In this document: one piece after another, positions 26,192 through 37,273 of the stretch
Position numbering within the stretch: position 1 is the first letter of the stretch
Layout: each line of letters begins with the position of its first letter
Source of the DNA: Macrococcoides caseolyticum
GTDB lineage: Bacteria; Bacillota; Bacilli; Staphylococcales; Staphylococcaceae
Direction of reading: 5' to 3'
Assembly: GCF_021366795.1 (NCBI RefSeq)
Contig: NZ_JAHCPS010000004.1
Location: 1-64,000, forward strand
Length of the DNA: 64,000 nucleotides
The notes under the pieces: model-generated
Seen by the model: only the letters and a program-made list of their open reading frames with translations
Database searches by the model: none
Told to the model about the DNA's origin: nothing
Made by a program: the position numbers and the translations under genes

Positions 26192-27067
26192 TTAAGCTCT
26201 TGGATGTGCATTTAAATAAGATTGTTTTAAATGTTCTTTTGTAACATGTGTGTAACGACTTGTCGTTGATAAATTTTCATGTCCTAATAAATCTTGTACG
26301 GTTCTTAAATCAGCACCGTTATTTAATAAATGCGTTGCGAATGTATGTCTCAATTTATGTGGATGTATTTCCATATGCGTTGCAGATTGTTTAACAATTT
26401 GGTTCAAAACATAACGGATGCCCCGTTCAGATAATGGGGCATTTCTTTGATTTATTAATAGATAATCATGTTTTGGACTTCTCATCGTTCTAAGTGCGAT
26501 GTAATCCGTCAGTGCGATTTGTGCAAAGGCACCATAAGGCACTAAACGTGTCTTATTCCCTTTTCCTCGCACTTTAATCATCATCAAGGACTGATCGATT
26601 TGTTCAAGTTTTAATGTTGCCAATTCAGCAACACGTATACCTGTTGCATAGAGTAATTCCAAAATCAATTTATCTCTTGTATAAAATGGTTTTGAAGTAT
26701 CTATCGCATCAAACAATTGCTTCATTTCTTCTTCATAGAAGAATTGAGGCAAATATTTTTCCTGCTTAGGATGAACTAACTGATGGAATGGATTTACATG
26801 CTCTGTATCTTGATATAAAAAATTATAAAAAGAACGCATAGCAGAAATATGGCGCGATACTGTCGTACGCTTTAAACCTAATTCATATAATTGAACCAGA
26901 TAATTTCTCGCATCACGATATTCAAACTGTTCGAAAACCAAACCTTCAGATTGTAAAAACTGAATAAAATTTTCAATATCTTTTTGATAGGCTGTAATCG
27001 TATGTTCTGAGCAATTTCTATCGACTTTAAGATATTTAAGAAACTGCTGAACTTGATGTTTCATCAT
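26192..27067 (-). CDS. xerC: tyrosine recombinase XerC
   Basis: Resolves chromosome dimers at dif with XerD. 291 aa, core-genome recombinase with no link to the island. The N-terminal core-binding domain is followed by the catalytic domain with TGIRVAELATL (Arg), HPHKLRHTFA (His-x-x-Arg), LGHENLS (His) and the nucleophile Tyr in RYTHV. The start has gggtgg 4-7 nt upstream; two adjacent ATG codons are possible. It is the first gene of the xerC-hslV-hslU-codY operon. Confidence 0.97.
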   Translation of the reverse strand: MMKHQVQQFLKYLKVDRNCSEHTITAYQKDIENFIQFLQSEGLVFEQFEYRDARNYLVQLYELGLKRTTVSRHISAMRSFYNFLYQDTEHVNPFHQLVHPKQEKYLPQFFYEEEMKQLFDAIDTSKPFYTRDKLILELLYATGIRVAELATLKLEQIDQSLMMIKVRGKGNKTRLVPYGAFAQIALTDYIALRTMRSPKHDYLLINQRNAPLSERGIRYVLNQIVKQSATHMEIHPHKLRHTFATHLLNNGADLRTVQDLLGHENLSTTSRYTHVTKEHLKQSYLNAHPRA

Positions 27068-27136
27068 ACAACCACCCCTATTTATCTGAATTGTAACACA
27101 ATTTAAAATGAAATTACAACGAAACCCATTATAAAA

Positions 27137-28438
27137 TTAAAGTGTGACTTTAAAATGTTCTAAAGTTGCTAATGCACGGTCGGCAAGTGCTTCATAACGT
27201 TCTTTTTTATCTTTAATTCTTGTCTCTAATTGCGGTAACAATCCAAAGTTCGCATTCATTGGCTGGAAGTTTTTACTATTGGTGTGTGTGATATAATATG
27301 CCATTGCACCAATCACTGTTTTCTCAGGAAATAGAACTGGCGCAAGTCCAGAAATATGTTTTGCCATATTGATACCAGCAACTAAACCACTTGCAGCTGA
27401 TTCAACATAGCCTTCGACACCGGTCATTTGCCCCGCTAAAAATAAATCTTGATTACCTTTAAATTGATATGTTTGTTCTAAATTCATTGGTGAATTAATA
27501 AAGGTATTACGGTGCATCACACCATAACGCACAACTTCTACATTTTCAAGCCCAGGGATTAATTTTAATATTTCTTTTTGTGCACCCCATTTTAAATGCG
27601 TCTGGAAACCTACAATATTATACAATGTACCTGCAGCATCATCTTGACGGAGCTGGACAACGGCATACGGGCGCTTTCCAGTCTTCGGATCTTCCAGTCC
27701 GACCGGTTTCATTGGGCCAAACAATAGCGTTTTACGTCCACGTTTTGCCATTTCCTCAAAAGGCATACATCCTTCAAAGTAAATTTCTTTTTCGAATTCT
27801 TTAAGTGGTACAACTTCTGCCTCAAGCAGTGCATCATAGAATCGATTAAATTCTTCTTCTGTCATCGGACAATTTAAATATGCCGCTTCCCCTTTATCAT
27901 ATCTTGATTTTAAATAGACTTTATTCATATCGATTGAATCTTTTTCGATAATCGGTGCAGCTGCATCGTAGAAATAAAGGTGTGCCTGACCTGTTAATCG
28001 TTGAATATCCTGACTTAGACGCTCTGTCGTCAAAGGTCCTGTTGCAATGATTGTTGGGCCTTCAGGAACACTCGTAATTTCTTCGTTAATCACTTCGATG
28101 TTTGGATGATTCTTTAAAGTATCCGTAATATAACCGCTAAATTCATGGCGATCTACTGCGAGTGCACCCCCCGCAGGAACACTTGCATTATCCGCCGCTT
28201 TAATAATTAAAGAATCCAGTCGTCTCATTTCCTCTTTCAAAACACCAACTGCATTTGTCAGTGCATTTCCTCTTAAAGAGTTTGAACACACAAGTTCTGC
28301 AAATTTATCCGTATGATGTGCTGGTGTTTGTTTAACCGGGCGCATTTCATATAATTTTACTTGTACCCCACGTTTAGCTAATTGATAGGCTGCTTCTGAA
28401 CCAGCTAAACCGGCTCCAATAATATTTACTGTTGTCAT
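27137..28438 (-). CDS. trmFO: tRNA (uracil-5-)-methyltransferase TrmFO
   Basis: A folate- and FAD-dependent enzyme that makes ribothymidine at position 54 of tRNA. 433 aa. The FAD-binding motif [14 protein letters not shown] is at the N-terminus, and conserved [10 protein letters not shown] and the C-terminal [17 protein letters not shown] are present. Formerly called Gid. It lies between topA and xerC in the usual order. The ribosome site is gaggagg. Confidence 0.98.
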   Translation of the reverse strand: MTTVNIIGAGLAGSEAAYQLAKRGVQVKLYEMRPVKQTPAHHTDKFAELVCSNSLRGNALTNAVGVLKEEMRRLDSLIIKAADNASVPAGGALAVDRHEFSGYITDTLKNHPNIEVINEEITSVPEGPTIIATGPLTTERLSQDIQRLTGQAHLYFYDAAAPIIEKDSIDMNKVYLKSRYDKGEAAYLNCPMTEEEFNRFYDALLEAEVVPLKEFEKEIYFEGCMPFEEMAKRGRKTLLFGPMKPVGLEDPKTGKRPYAVVQLRQDDAAGTLYNIVGFQTHLKWGAQKEILKLIPGLENVEVVRYGVMHRNTFINSPMNLEQTYQFKGNQDLFLAGQMTGVEGYVESAASGLVAGINMAKHISGLAPVLFPEKTVIGAMAYYITHTNSKNFQPMNANFGLLPQLETRIKDKKERYEALADRALATLEHFKVTL

Positions 28439-28576
28439 ACTATTCCTCCTCTAATTCCTATCCGATTGTAATATATTTTTGCAATTTAAAAAAGTCATTT
28501 ATCTGAATTGATATTAAATTATTACGATTCTTAATATAAAATTCACATTTTCTAGACAATCCCTCATAATACATAT

Positions 28577-28628
28577 AAAAACCGAACAATACAACAAATC
28601 TCCAATTGATTTATTGTATTTGTTCGGT
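28577..28628 (-). terminator. strong intrinsic terminator after topA
   Basis: About 20-bp stem beginning accgaacaatac and ending gtatttgttcggt, followed by TTTTTATATG on the minus strand, 25 bp after the topA stop. Confidence 0.85.
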
Positions 28629-28652
28629 GTTGAATGACGCTTTAACATATTT

Positions 28653-30719
28653 TTATTGTGGCTTTTCGTCATAATCACAGTTGGTACATACCACCTGAGT
28701 TTGCTTTCCTTTTTTACGTTCAACAAGTTGAGTTTCACATTTAGGACAAAGACGTGCAATTGGTTTATCCCATGATAAATAATCACATTCTGGGAAATTG
28801 TTACAACCATAGAAAATTCTATTTTTCTTAGATTTTCTTTCAACCACTTCACCTGTCTTACATTTTGGACACGGTACACCAATCGTTTTCACGATAGCTT
28901 TTGTATTTCTGCAATCCGGGAAGTTCGAACATGCCATAAATTTCCCATAGCGTCCCATTTTATATACCATTGGTGCGCCACACTTTTCACAATCTTCTCC
29001 AGCAGGTTCGTCTTTAATTTCGATTTTTTCCATTTCTGCTTCCGCTCGGTCGACATGTGTCTTGAAATCACCGTAAAATGTCGCAATGACTTTTTTCCAT
29101 TCAATTTCACCATTCGCAACTCTATCCAATAATGTCTCCATATTAACTGTAAAGTCAATATCGATAATTTCCGGAAAGTATTCTTTGACAGATTCATGTA
29201 CGATTTGCCCAAGTTCTGTTGGATAAAATTTCTTTTGATCTACTTTTACATAATTACGCTTTTGAATCGTATCAATTGTTGGAGCATAAGTTGATGGTCT
29301 CCCGATACCTTTTTCCTCTAGCGTTTTAACTAATCGTGCTTCAGTATAGCGTGGAGGAGGTTGCGTGAAATGTTGATTTTCTTCAATATTAACCGCCTTA
29401 ACTTGATCACCTAAATTGAGTTCAGGCAAGCGATTTTCACCTTCTTCGCGCTCCTCATCGTTACCCTCTACGTAAACACTCATAAATCCTTTAAATTTAA
29501 TTGTTTGTCCGTTTGCACGGAATTTAATATTTTCCTGCACAAGATCAACACTTACTGTATCAATTATTGCAGGAGCCATTTGGCTTGCCATAAAACGCTC
29601 CCAGATCAATTTATACAAGCGTAACTGATCACGGGATAAGTAAGCTTTCATCTCAGTTGGCGTTCTAAGCGCAGAAGTTGGACGAACGGCTTCGTGTGCA
29701 TCTTGGGCACCACCTTTTTTAGCTGTAGTGCGTTTAGATAAATATTCCTTACCAAACTTCTCCTCAATGTAACCTGCTGCTTCTGCCTTTGCAGTATCTG
29801 AAATACGCGTTGAATCTGTACGCATATATGTAATAAGACCTACTGTCCCCTGTTTTTTTAAATCGATTCCTTCATAAAGTTGTTGCGCAAGCATCATCGT
29901 TTTGCGCGCTTTAAAATTGAGTTTTCGTGCTGCTTCCTGTTGCAATGAACTTGTTGTAAATGGCAGTGCTGGATTTCTTAACTTTTCTTTTTTTGATACA
30001 TCCGTTACTTCAAACATGTCTGACTTCAATTTGCTGACAATTGCTTTAACATCTTTTTCATTTTTTAATTTTTTGGGCTTATCTGATTCATGAAGAAACT
30101 TAGCTTTAAATGTTTTATTTTTATATGAGAATAAACCATCAATTGTCCAATATTCTTCTGGTTTAAAAGCATTAATTTCTTCTTCACGATCGATAATAAG
30201 TTTTAATGCAACGGATTGAACACGTCCAGCAGACAATCCTTTCTTTACTTTCTTCCAGAGAACAGGTGAAATATTATAACCTACTAATCTATCAAGTACA
30301 CGTCGTGCTTGTTGTGCATCAACGAGTTCGTGTTTTATTTCTCTTGGATTTTTAAAGCTTTCTTTAACTGCATCTTTCGTAATTTCATTAAATACAACAC
30401 GTGACTTCGCCGTCTGATCTATGTCTAAAATATGTGCTAAATGCCAAGCAATCGCTTCACCTTCACGGTCCGGGTCACTTGCGAGATAAACATTTTTAGC
30501 TTTCTTCGCATGTTTCTTTAAGTCTTGAACGACTGGTCCCTTACCTCGTATCGTGATATATCTTGGTTCAAAATTATTGTCAGTATCTACACCCATTTGA
30601 CTTCTTGGTAAATCTCTTACATGACCCATAGATGCAATAACCTTAAATTTCTTTCCTAAATATTTCTCAATGGTTTTTGCTTTTGCAGGCGATTCTACAA
30701 TGACGAGATTCTCTGCCAT
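28653..30719 (-). CDS. topA: DNA topoisomerase I
   Basis: A type IA enzyme that relaxes negative supercoils. 688 aa from the ATG at 30719 ([17 protein letters not shown]), which has gggggat 6 nt upstream; the open frame continues another 39 codons without a site. TOPRIM domain at 1-115 with SDPDREGEA; active-site Tyr in [11 protein letters not shown] (about residue 300). The C-terminus carries three zinc ribbons (CEKC...CSNFPDC, CPKC...CNNFPEC, CPKC...CTNC). It lies between dprA and trmFO. Confidence 0.98.
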   Translation of the reverse strand: MAENLVIVESPAKAKTIEKYLGKKFKVIASMGHVRDLPRSQMGVDTDNNFEPRYITIRGKGPVVQDLKKHAKKAKNVYLASDPDREGEAIAWHLAHILDIDQTAKSRVVFNEITKDAVKESFKNPREIKHELVDAQQARRVLDRLVGYNISPVLWKKVKKGLSAGRVQSVALKLIIDREEEINAFKPEEYWTIDGLFSYKNKTFKAKFLHESDKPKKLKNEKDVKAIVSKLKSDMFEVTDVSKKEKLRNPALPFTTSSLQQEAARKLNFKARKTMMLAQQLYEGIDLKKQGTVGLITYMRTDSTRISDTAKAEAAGYIEEKFGKEYLSKRTTAKKGGAQDAHEAVRPTSALRTPTEMKAYLSRDQLRLYKLIWERFMASQMAPAIIDTVSVDLVQENIKFRANGQTIKFKGFMSVYVEGNDEEREEGENRLPELNLGDQVKAVNIEENQHFTQPPPRYTEARLVKTLEEKGIGRPSTYAPTIDTIQKRNYVKVDQKKFYPTELGQIVHESVKEYFPEIIDIDFTVNMETLLDRVANGEIEWKKVIATFYGDFKTHVDRAEAEMEKIEIKDEPAGEDCEKCGAPMVYKMGRYGKFMACSNFPDCRNTKAIVKTIGVPCPKCKTGEVVERKSKKNRIFYGCNNFPECDYLSWDKPIARLCPKCETQLVERKKGKQTQVVCTNCDYDEKPQ

Positions 30720-30888
30720 TTGATATCCCCCTATTCGTAAACTGTTTTGCTTTTCAATGATAAATGATATACGTAACAAAACTATCTTGTCAAATTTTAT
30801 TTCTAAATACTTGCTATGACCGGAAAATATCGCCAATGTTTTTTTAAATCAATTGGTCGCAAATAACGTATTATTAAATAGAAGAAAC

Positions 30889-31764
30889 TCAATTCAAATA
30901 ATCTTCCAGAATATCTTCTACACGCACAATAATTTTAGCACCTTCTGCTATTTTTTGATTACATCCTTGTGAATAAACAGATGTTATATTACCGGGTAGA
31001 CAATAAACATTACGGTTCTGATCAAGGGCTTGATCACATGTAATTAAACTGCCACTTCTCAACTTGGCTTCAGTAATCAGTACCCCTTGTGACAGTCCAC
31101 TGATAAGGCGATTGCGTTCCGGAAATTGAAATTTTGCGATTTGTGTCGTAGGATAATATTCACTCACCACAAGATGATGTTGTTCCATATGCCGACGTAG
31201 AATCGTCACTTCAGATGGATAATAATAGTCATGACCAAACCCAAGCACACCAATTGTTTGACCACCATGATAATTCGCAGCCAAGTGGGCATCGCTATCT
31301 GCACCTTTAGCAAGACCACTCACAATCGTAATATGGTGTTTTACAAAACTAGGCATCAACATTTCGATGACTTCAGATGTATATGCTGTGCGTTGTCGAC
31401 TTCCGACAATCGCTAGAAATTTTTTATTTTGTAATATTGATAGATTACCTTTACAGAATAACACAAATGGGAAGTCATAAATTTGTTTTAATAAAAATGG
31501 ATATAGATGTGAATTGTAAAAGACTGGCGTAATGTGACGCGATACTAAATCAGAGTGTACAGAAGCTATATCGAGCGAATTAAAATAGTTAATTTTATTT
31601 TCTAATTTATTATCCTGATGCAATAAATTTTTTAATAAAGGATACATGCGTTTGTATGCAATATCAAAAGTATTATATTGCTGTTTAATCGCATGAAGCG
31701 CTTGGGTTGTAAATCCTGATGCAATAAGTCTTAGGATGAGTTGCTCTTCATGTGTAAATTTCAT
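30889..31764 (-). CDS. dprA: DNA-processing protein DprA
   Basis: Loads RecA on incoming single-stranded DNA during natural transformation. 291 aa from the ATG at 31764 (gaggtg 6 nt upstream); the GTG three codons earlier is less likely. The extended Rossmann fold shows GSRQRTAYTSEVIEML, SGLAKGADSDAH and FPERNRLISGLSQGVLITEA. No C-terminal winged helix is obvious. Start codon and ribosome site lie in a perfect 11-bp hairpin. In S. aureus lytN and fmhC follow; here sucD is the direct neighbour. Confidence 0.95.
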   Translation of the reverse strand: MKFTHEEQLILRLIASGFTTQALHAIKQQYNTFDIAYKRMYPLLKNLLHQDNKLENKINYFNSLDIASVHSDLVSRHITPVFYNSHLYPFLLKQIYDFPFVLFCKGNLSILQNKKFLAIVGSRQRTAYTSEVIEMLMPSFVKHHITIVSGLAKGADSDAHLAANYHGGQTIGVLGFGHDYYYPSEVTILRRHMEQHHLVVSEYYPTTQIAKFQFPERNRLISGLSQGVLITEAKLRSGSLITCDQALDQNRNVYCLPGNITSVYSQGCNQKIAEGAKIIVRVEDILEDYLN

Positions 31765-31788
31765 CTTTATCACCTCAGTGATAAAGAT
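31763..31788 (-). promoter_or_regulatory. hairpin covering the dprA start codon
   Basis: A perfect inverted repeat atctttatcac-ctca-gtgataaagat. In the minus transcript the 3' arm contains part of the ribosome site (gtgat) and the first two bases of the ATG, so folding would block initiation. It may keep DprA low or allow regulation by a factor that opens the stem. Confidence 0.55.
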
Positions 31789-31921
31789 AGTGGATTAATG
31801 TTAAGTGATTGTAAATTAAATTCATGAAATTATTGAGATTTCATCGATTTTTTAAGTGGAAAAATTTATTTAAGCGCAGAATTCATAATAACTGGAAATG
31901 ATAGACCCAACTATCTTTTGT

Positions 31922-31954
31922 AAAAAAACCGAGACGCTAAACGTCTCGGTTTTT
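31922..31954 (-). terminator. intrinsic terminator of sucCD
   Basis: Stem aaccgagacg/cgtctcggtt with a short loop, T-runs on both sides, nine bases after the sucD stop. It isolates dprA from sucCD transcription. Confidence 0.9.
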
Positions 31955-31962
31955 AATTCACA

Positions 31963-32871
31963 CTATTTTACTGTTAAACACTTTTCGTATAATCCTTCTT
32001 CTTCTTTAATACGTTCGATTAAAGTTGAACCAATTTCAGAAGGTGTCGCTGCAGTTTTAATGCCGCAAGCATTCATCGTTTTAATCTTTTCAGCTGCAGT
32101 ACCTTTACCACCAGAGATAATCGCTCCTGCGTGTCCCATACGTTTTCCAGGCGGTGCTGTTTGACCACCGATGAACCCTACAACAGGTTTTGTCATATTT
32201 GCTTTAACCCATTCTGCTGCTTCTTCTTCAGCTGTTCCACCGATTTCACCAATCATAACAACTGCTAATGTTTCAGGGTCGTTATTAAATGCTTCAAGCG
32301 CATCAATAAAGTTTGTACCGTTAACCGGATCTCCACCAATACCTACTGCAGTTGTTTGACCAATACCAGCTTGCGTTAACTGATGTACTGCTTCATATGT
32401 TAATGTTCCAGAACGACTCACTACACCAACGTGACCTTTTTTATGAATGTATCCAGGCATGATACCAATTTTACATTCGTCAGCTGTAATCACACCAGGA
32501 CAGTTTGGTCCTACTAAACGCGTCTTCTTACCTTGCATGTAACGCTTAACTTTAACCATATCAAGTACCGGAATATGCTCAGTAATACAAATTGCTAAAT
32601 CTAATTCAGCATCCACACATTCAACAATTGCATCTGCTGCAAATGGTGCTGGTACGTAAATGACTGATACAGTAGCGCCAGTTGCTTTAACAGCTTCTTC
32701 AACTGTATTAAATACTGGTACGCCTTCTACTTCCATACCACCTTTACCAGGGGTAACCCCAGCAACAATTTTAGTACCGTACTCTAGCATTTGTTTTGTA
32801 TGAAATAATGCTGTAGATCCTGTAATACCTTGAACAATAACTTTCGTATCTTTATCAATAAATACTCCCAC
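31963..32871 (-). CDS. sucD: succinyl-CoA synthetase alpha subunit
   Basis: TCA-cycle enzyme that converts succinyl-CoA to succinate with formation of a nucleoside triphosphate. 302 aa. CoA-binding Rossmann fold ([19 protein letters not shown]), ligase domain with GPNCPGVI, and the phosphohistidine loop [17 protein letters not shown] near residue 245. It is the second gene of the sucC-sucD operon, 15 bp after sucC. Confidence 0.98.
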   Translation of the reverse strand: MGVFIDKDTKVIVQGITGSTALFHTKQMLEYGTKIVAGVTPGKGGMEVEGVPVFNTVEEAVKATGATVSVIYVPAPFAADAIVECVDAELDLAICITEHIPVLDMVKVKRYMQGKKTRLVGPNCPGVITADECKIGIMPGYIHKKGHVGVVSRSGTLTYEAVHQLTQAGIGQTTAVGIGGDPVNGTNFIDALEAFNNDPETLAVVMIGEIGGTAEEEAAEWVKANMTKPVVGFIGGQTAPPGKRMGHAGAIISGGKGTAAEKIKTMNACGIKTAATPSEIGSTLIERIKEEEGLYEKCLTVK

Positions 32872-32886
32872 GTTTATCCCCGCTTC

Positions 32887-34056
32887 CTATTTAGCTTGTT
32901 TTACTAATTCAACGATTTTTTGTGCACCTTCAGCCATTGTGCTAGCTGGCGTAATTGCTAATCCTGAATTACCAAGAATTTCTTTACCTTGATCTACGTT
33001 CGTACCTTCTAAACGTACAACTAAAGGAATTGTTAATTCTAATTCTTTCGCTGCTGCTACGACACCCTCTGCGATAACGTCACATTTCATGATACCACCG
33101 AAAATGTTGACGAAAATACCTTCTACTTTTTCATCTCCTAAGATGATTTTAAAAGCTTCAGTTACTTTCTCTTTCGTAGCGCCGCCTCCTACATCTAGGA
33201 AGTTCGCCGGATTTCCACCGAAATGATTAATCGTGTCCATCGTTGCCATCGCAAGACCTGCACCGTTAACCATGCAACCGATGTTACCATCTAAAGCGAT
33301 GTATGATAAATCATATTTAGATGCTTCAATTTCTTTTGGATCTTCTTCGTCTAAATCACGTAATTCTAAAACATCTTTTTGACGGAATAATGCATTTGCA
33401 TCAAAGTTAATTTTCGCATCCAATGCTAATACATCGCCACTACCCGTTGTCACTAATGGGTTGATTTCAATAATCGATGCGTCTTTTTTAATAAATACAT
33501 CATATAAACCTAACATAATCTTAACTGCTTTATTTACAGATTCTTTTGGAATATTAATATTAAAAGCTAAACGACGCGCTTGGTACGGCATTAAACCTAC
33601 CACAGGATCGATGACTTCTTTAAAGATTTTCTCAGGTGTAGCTTCAGCTACTTCTTCAATTTCAGTTCCACCTTCTTCAGATCCCATTAAAACAACTGAG
33701 TCTGTTGCACGGTCTAAAACGAAACCTAAGTAATATTCTTTTTGAATATCGCAGCCTTCTTCGATTAACAGGCGCTTAACTTCTTTCCCCTCTGGGCCTG
33801 TTTGATGCGTCACTAAAACTTTGCCTAATAATTCTTTTGCATAGTTTTCAACTTCTTCTAAAGATTTAGCAATTTTTACCCCGCCTGCTTTACCACGTCC
33901 ACCAGCGTGAATTTGTGCTTTAACAACGTAAACACCTTCTGTTAAACCTTTAGCTACTTCGACTGCTTCTTCTGGTGTGTATGCAACTGAACCATTTGGT
34001 ACGGCTACACCCATAGAGCGAAAAATTTCTTTTCCTTGATACTCATGGATATTCAT
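32887..34056 (-). CDS. sucC: succinyl-CoA synthetase beta subunit
   Basis: Nucleotide-binding partner of SucD. 389 aa from the ATG at 34056 (taggagg upstream; the frame opens 24 nt earlier). ATP-grasp domain in the first 240 residues ([18 protein letters not shown]), C-terminal ligase domain with [13 protein letters not shown]. The promoter, with perfect spacing and a catabolite-responsive element in it, lies 45-70 bp upstream. Confidence 0.98.
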   Translation of the reverse strand: MNIHEYQGKEIFRSMGVAVPNGSVAYTPEEAVEVAKGLTEGVYVVKAQIHAGGRGKAGGVKIAKSLEEVENYAKELLGKVLVTHQTGPEGKEVKRLLIEEGCDIQKEYYLGFVLDRATDSVVLMGSEEGGTEIEEVAEATPEKIFKEVIDPVVGLMPYQARRLAFNINIPKESVNKAVKIMLGLYDVFIKKDASIIEINPLVTTGSGDVLALDAKINFDANALFRQKDVLELRDLDEEDPKEIEASKYDLSYIALDGNIGCMVNGAGLAMATMDTINHFGGNPANFLDVGGGATKEKVTEAFKIILGDEKVEGIFVNIFGGIMKCDVIAEGVVAAAKELELTIPLVVRLEGTNVDQGKEILGNSGLAITPASTMAEGAQKIVELVKQAK

Positions 34057-34099
34057 TTTCCATCCTCCTAGATTGCACAATTATTTAACTTACGTTTCA

Positions 34100-34128
34100 A
34101 TTATAGAAAATGTAAGCGCTATTGTAAA
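34100..34128 (-). promoter_or_regulatory. sucC promoter with embedded cre (CcpA) site
   Basis: Minus strand: TTTACA (34123-34128), 17-nt spacer, TATAAT (34100-34105). On the plus strand, tgtaagcgctattg at 34111-34124 matches the cre consensus TGWAANCGNTNWCA at all but the last two positions. A repressor bound here would block polymerase directly. CcpA control of TCA genes is established in staphylococci. Confidence 0.65.
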
Positions 34129-34138
34129 CTGAATAAAC

Positions 34139-34190
34139 CAAAAAAGACGTGTCCTTTCATCAATTTTTTCAAATTTCTGATAGGCACGTC
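34139..34190 (-). terminator. terminator after rnhB
   Basis: Stem gacgtg.cc/ggcacgtc around a long loop, followed by TTTTTT on the minus strand, 19 bp after the rnhB stop. Confidence 0.7.
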
Positions 34191-34209
34191 ATTGATATAG
34201 TAAAATCTT

Positions 34210-34974
34210 TTATTTATTATTACACATTGATTTAATAGGCTCAAAGGATTTTCTATGTATTGGTGTTATTCCTTTATTTTTTAAGCCTTCAAGATGTTTC
34301 GGTGTCCCGTAGCCCGCATTGTTTTCAAAATCATAGTACGGGTATGTTTTTGCATAATCTGACATCATGCGGTCACGGTATTCTTTTGCTATGACACTTG
34401 CTGCAGCAATTGAAATACTCGTCGCATCACCTTTTATAATCGCTTCCTCAATCAATCCAGTATTGAGCGTTAATGCATCAATTAGTAACACATCTGGTGT
34501 GACGGGCAAATCATTAATGGCACGATGCATCGCCATTTTCGTTGCTTCATAAATATTGAATGTGTCAATTTCTTCTACTGTTGCAACACCAATTGCATAC
34601 GTTACACCTTTTAATAAATCGGCTTCAATTTTAACGCGATGATGCTTTGACATTTGTTTAGAATCATTAAGTCCATAATATGCATGTGATGCATCTAATA
34701 TTACTGCGCATGCTACAACAGGGCCTGCAAGAGGCCCTCGACCCACTTCATCTACGCCTGCAACAATACGACCAGCATAACGCTTTTCATATGTGAGCAT
34801 TTTTTCATATTTTTCAATGCATTGATGCTGCTTTTCATATAATTTTATTTGTTGCCATTTTATTTTTAACGCACCAGTTCTCGTTTCACCTTCAAAAAAT
34901 GTTTCAAGTTCATTTTCAGAGAGATCTCTAACGACCGCTTTCAATTGTGCAATACTGTAGTCTTTACTCGTCAT
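34210..34974 (-). CDS. rnhB: ribonuclease HII
   Basis: Removes RNA from RNA:DNA hybrids and single ribonucleotides from DNA. 254 aa. Catalytic motif [19 protein letters not shown] at about residue 70; second acidic residues in LLIDALTL. An N-terminal extension of about 65 residues before the catalytic domain is normal for Firmicutes RnhB. It overlaps the rbgA stop by 11 bp and so is translated with it. Confidence 0.97.
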   Translation of the reverse strand: MTSKDYSIAQLKAVVRDLSENELETFFEGETRTGALKIKWQQIKLYEKQHQCIEKYEKMLTYEKRYAGRIVAGVDEVGRGPLAGPVVACAVILDASHAYYGLNDSKQMSKHHRVKIEADLLKGVTYAIGVATVEEIDTFNIYEATKMAMHRAINDLPVTPDVLLIDALTLNTGLIEEAIIKGDATSISIAAASVIAKEYRDRMMSDYAKTYPYYDFENNAGYGTPKHLEGLKNKGITPIHRKSFEPIKSMCNNK

Positions 34975-35836
34975 TTTTTCCCTCTAATAAATCTAACGTA
35001 TCAAATGTATATTTTCCAATTTTTTCGTTACGAATATCACGAATGATCAGTTCGATGACGCTTTCATAATCAATCTCATTCCCACGAAGTTTCATACCAC
35101 GCGATTTGCCAATAGCATCAAAGACATCAATATATGGTGTGTCTTTGTCAACCTGAATGTTATAATGACGATTTAACGTATCTAGTGCATTGGCTTGCAA
35201 AAATTCTATACCATAAATTGCGACCTCATCGAGATGAACAATACTATCTTTAATCGCGCCTGTTAAACTTAATTTTTTACCGACAAACTGATCTTCAAAC
35301 TTCGGCCATAGGATACCTGGTGTATCTAACAATTCAAGTGATGTTCCTACTTTAATCCATTGTTGTTTTTTTGTAACGCCCGGCATGTTACCCGTTTTGG
35401 CAATCGTTTTCTTAGCCAGTCGATTAATTAACGTTGATTTACCAACATTCGGAATCCCGACAATCATTGCACGAATGGCACGTGGACGTAATCCTTTCGC
35501 TTTCATTCGGTCAAATTTTTCTTTTGTGACGATTTCAGCAGCTTTTGTAACCTGAGATAAATTTTTGCCATTTTTACTATCGATTAATACAGGATAGAAA
35601 CCTTGATCTTCAAAATATTTCATCCATTGGCGTGTTTTGTTTAAGTCTGCCATATCCATTTTATTAAGTAACACAACACGCGGCTTATCTTTAATGACCT
35701 CATCTATCATTGGATTACGAGATGAGTATGGGATACGTGCATCAACTAATTCAAACACTACATCTACCAATTTTAATTGTTCTGTTACTTCTCGTCTTGC
35801 TTTGGCCATATGACCTGGAAACCATTGTATTGTCAT
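34964..35836 (-). CDS. rbgA: ribosome biogenesis GTPase RbgA (YlqF)
   Basis: Needed for late assembly of the 50S subunit. 290 aa with circularly permuted G motifs: NKMD (G4) comes before [14 protein letters not shown] (G1) and DTPGILWPK (G3). The N-terminus [15 protein letters not shown] is the family hallmark. First gene of the rbgA-rnhB pair; divergent to the glycosylation cassette across a 113-bp AT-rich region. Confidence 0.98.
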   Translation of the reverse strand: MTIQWFPGHMAKARREVTEQLKLVDVVFELVDARIPYSSRNPMIDEVIKDKPRVVLLNKMDMADLNKTRQWMKYFEDQGFYPVLIDSKNGKNLSQVTKAAEIVTKEKFDRMKAKGLRPRAIRAMIVGIPNVGKSTLINRLAKKTIAKTGNMPGVTKKQQWIKVGTSLELLDTPGILWPKFEDQFVGKKLSLTGAIKDSIVHLDEVAIYGIEFLQANALDTLNRHYNIQVDKDTPYIDVFDAIGKSRGMKLRGNEIDYESVIELIIRDIRNEKIGKYTFDTLDLLEGKNDE

Positions 35837-35949
35837 CTATCTTATTACTCCTAACTGTTTATTGATGAATTAACCAGATAACTCAACTATAATATTATTA
35901 TAATATTATATACCATATTGACGATATATATAACTTAAGAGGAGACTTT
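35837..35949. promoter_or_regulatory. divergent promoter region rbgA / glycosylation cassette
   Basis: AT-only stretches carry several TATAAT words (for example 35888-35893 on plus). A TTGACG at about 35919 is too close to the plus-strand start to be a useful -35. Both flanking genes must start here, but exact promoters cannot be fixed by eye. Ribosome site for the plus-strand gene: agaggaga, 7 nt before ATG. Confidence 0.4.
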
Positions 35950-36894
35950 ATGCGAATTTCATTGATTATCCCGATTTATAACGAGGAAAAAAATATACAC
36001 AAACTCTATGAAACGATTAACATGACGATGCGCCAGCAGAAGTATCATTATGAACTAATACTAATCAACGATGGCTCTAGTGATGCATCATTAACACATC
36101 TACAGCAGATTGCTGAACGCGATAACCATTTTAAATACATATCTTTTTCCAGAAATTTTGGCAAAGAAGCTGCCATGTTTGCAGGATTAAAAAATTGTAC
36201 TGGAGATTGTGCCATTATCTTAGATGCTGATTTACAACATCCACCTGAATATATTCCAGAAATGATTACACATTTTGAGAAGGGTTATGATCAGGTTGTG
36301 ATGCGCCGTGACCGTAGTGGCGAACATGTATTCAGAAAAATTCCGACACAGATTTTTTACAAATTGATTAATCGCACAGTCGATGTAAAACTTACAGACG
36401 GTGAGGGCGATTTCAGGCTAGTCTCTCGCGCTGTCATTGATAGTATTCTCTCACTCGATGAATATAATCGTTTCTCAAAAGGGATATTTGAATGGGTCGG
36501 CTACAATAAACTTACGATTCCATATAAGAACATCCAACGCGAATCAGGACAATCTTCCTTTTCCAGTTTAAAATTAATTGATTATGCGATTGATGGCATT
36601 ATCAGCTACAACAATAAACCACTAAGAATTTGTTTCTATTTAGGTGCGATAACTATGGTACTTTGTTTACTGTATATTTTTATCACTTTAGTTCAAATCA
36701 TGACGCATGGCATTGATGAACCCGGTTACTTTACCATTATTTCATCCATTTTATTCTTAGGTGCGCTTCAATTATTTAGTTTAGGCATCATTGGAGAATA
36801 TATAGGTAGAATTTATTTTGAAACTAAAAAAAGACCACATTATATTATTCAGGAGACGAATATTATCAATAAAAAGGTTGATCAAGATGCGTAA
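35950..36894 (+). CDS. csbB: polyprenyl-phosphate glycosyltransferase (CsbB/GtrB type)
   Basis: A GT2 enzyme that loads a sugar onto undecaprenyl phosphate on the inner membrane face. 314 aa. Catalytic domain with NDGSSD (40-45), DADLQHPPE (92-100) and EGDFR (about 152-156); two C-terminal membrane segments at about 226-250 and 261-285, then a basic tail. Homologues CsbB (Bacillus, S. aureus) and GtlA make C55-P-GlcNAc or C55-P-Glc. It is the first gene of a four-gene plus-strand cassette; the next gene overlaps its stop by 8 bp. The sugar cannot be read from sequence. Confidence 0.9.
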   Translation: MRISLIIPIYNEEKNIHKLYETINMTMRQQKYHYELILINDGSSDASLTHLQQIAERDNHFKYISFSRNFGKEAAMFAGLKNCTGDCAIILDADLQHPPEYIPEMITHFEKGYDQVVMRRDRSGEHVFRKIPTQIFYKLINRTVDVKLTDGEGDFRLVSRAVIDSILSLDEYNRFSKGIFEWVGYNKLTIPYKNIQRESGQSSFSSLKLIDYAIDGIISYNNKPLRICFYLGAITMVLCLLYIFITLVQIMTHGIDEPGYFTIISSILFLGALQLFSLGIIGEYIGRIYFETKKRPHYIIQETNIINKKVDQDA

Positions 36895-37273
36895 CACAGG
36901 ATATATGCGTTTAGCAAAATTTATTGTCGTTGGTGTAATGAATACAATGAATTATTACATCATTTATTTAGTAGTGATGCATTTACTGAATATGAATTAT
37001 TTAATCAGTCATCTGACAGGTTTTATTATCTCATTTATTATTTCATTTTTCTTAAATTGCTATTTTGTTTATCATGTACAACCCACCTGGAAAAAATTTA
37101 TTGCTTTTCCTTTAACCCAAGTTGTCAATATGGGGGTACAAACCATACTACTGTATGTATTGGTTGATGTGTTCATGATTCGTGCGACATATGCACCCTT
37201 TCCAGCACTTATTATTACAATTCCTATAACGTATTTAATTACAACGTATTTATTAACAAAGGAGTCCATATGA
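36887..37273 (+). CDS. GtrA/GtcA-family membrane protein (lipid-linked sugar flippase)
   Basis: Likely moves the sugar-phospholipid made by the preceding enzyme to the outside. 128 aa from the ATG at 36887 (aaaagg upstream, start inside the end of the previous gene). Four hydrophobic segments: about 8-28, 33-55, 65-85 and 98-120. Start MRLAKFIVVGVMNTMNYYIIY matches the GtrA family N-terminus. It overlaps the next gene by ATGA. Flippase activity is inferred for the family in most species. Confidence 0.88.
   Translation: MRNTGYMRLAKFIVVGVMNTMNYYIIYLVVMHLLNMNYLISHLTGFIISFIISFFLNCYFVYHVQPTWKKFIAFPLTQVVNMGVQTILLYVLVDVFMIRATYAPFPALIITIPITYLITTYLLTKESI

Noticed and set aside
26192-27067. XerC as a second island integrase
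   Set aside because: It sits in the conserved xerC-hslV-hslU-codY operon and matches the chromosomal dimer-resolution recombinase.
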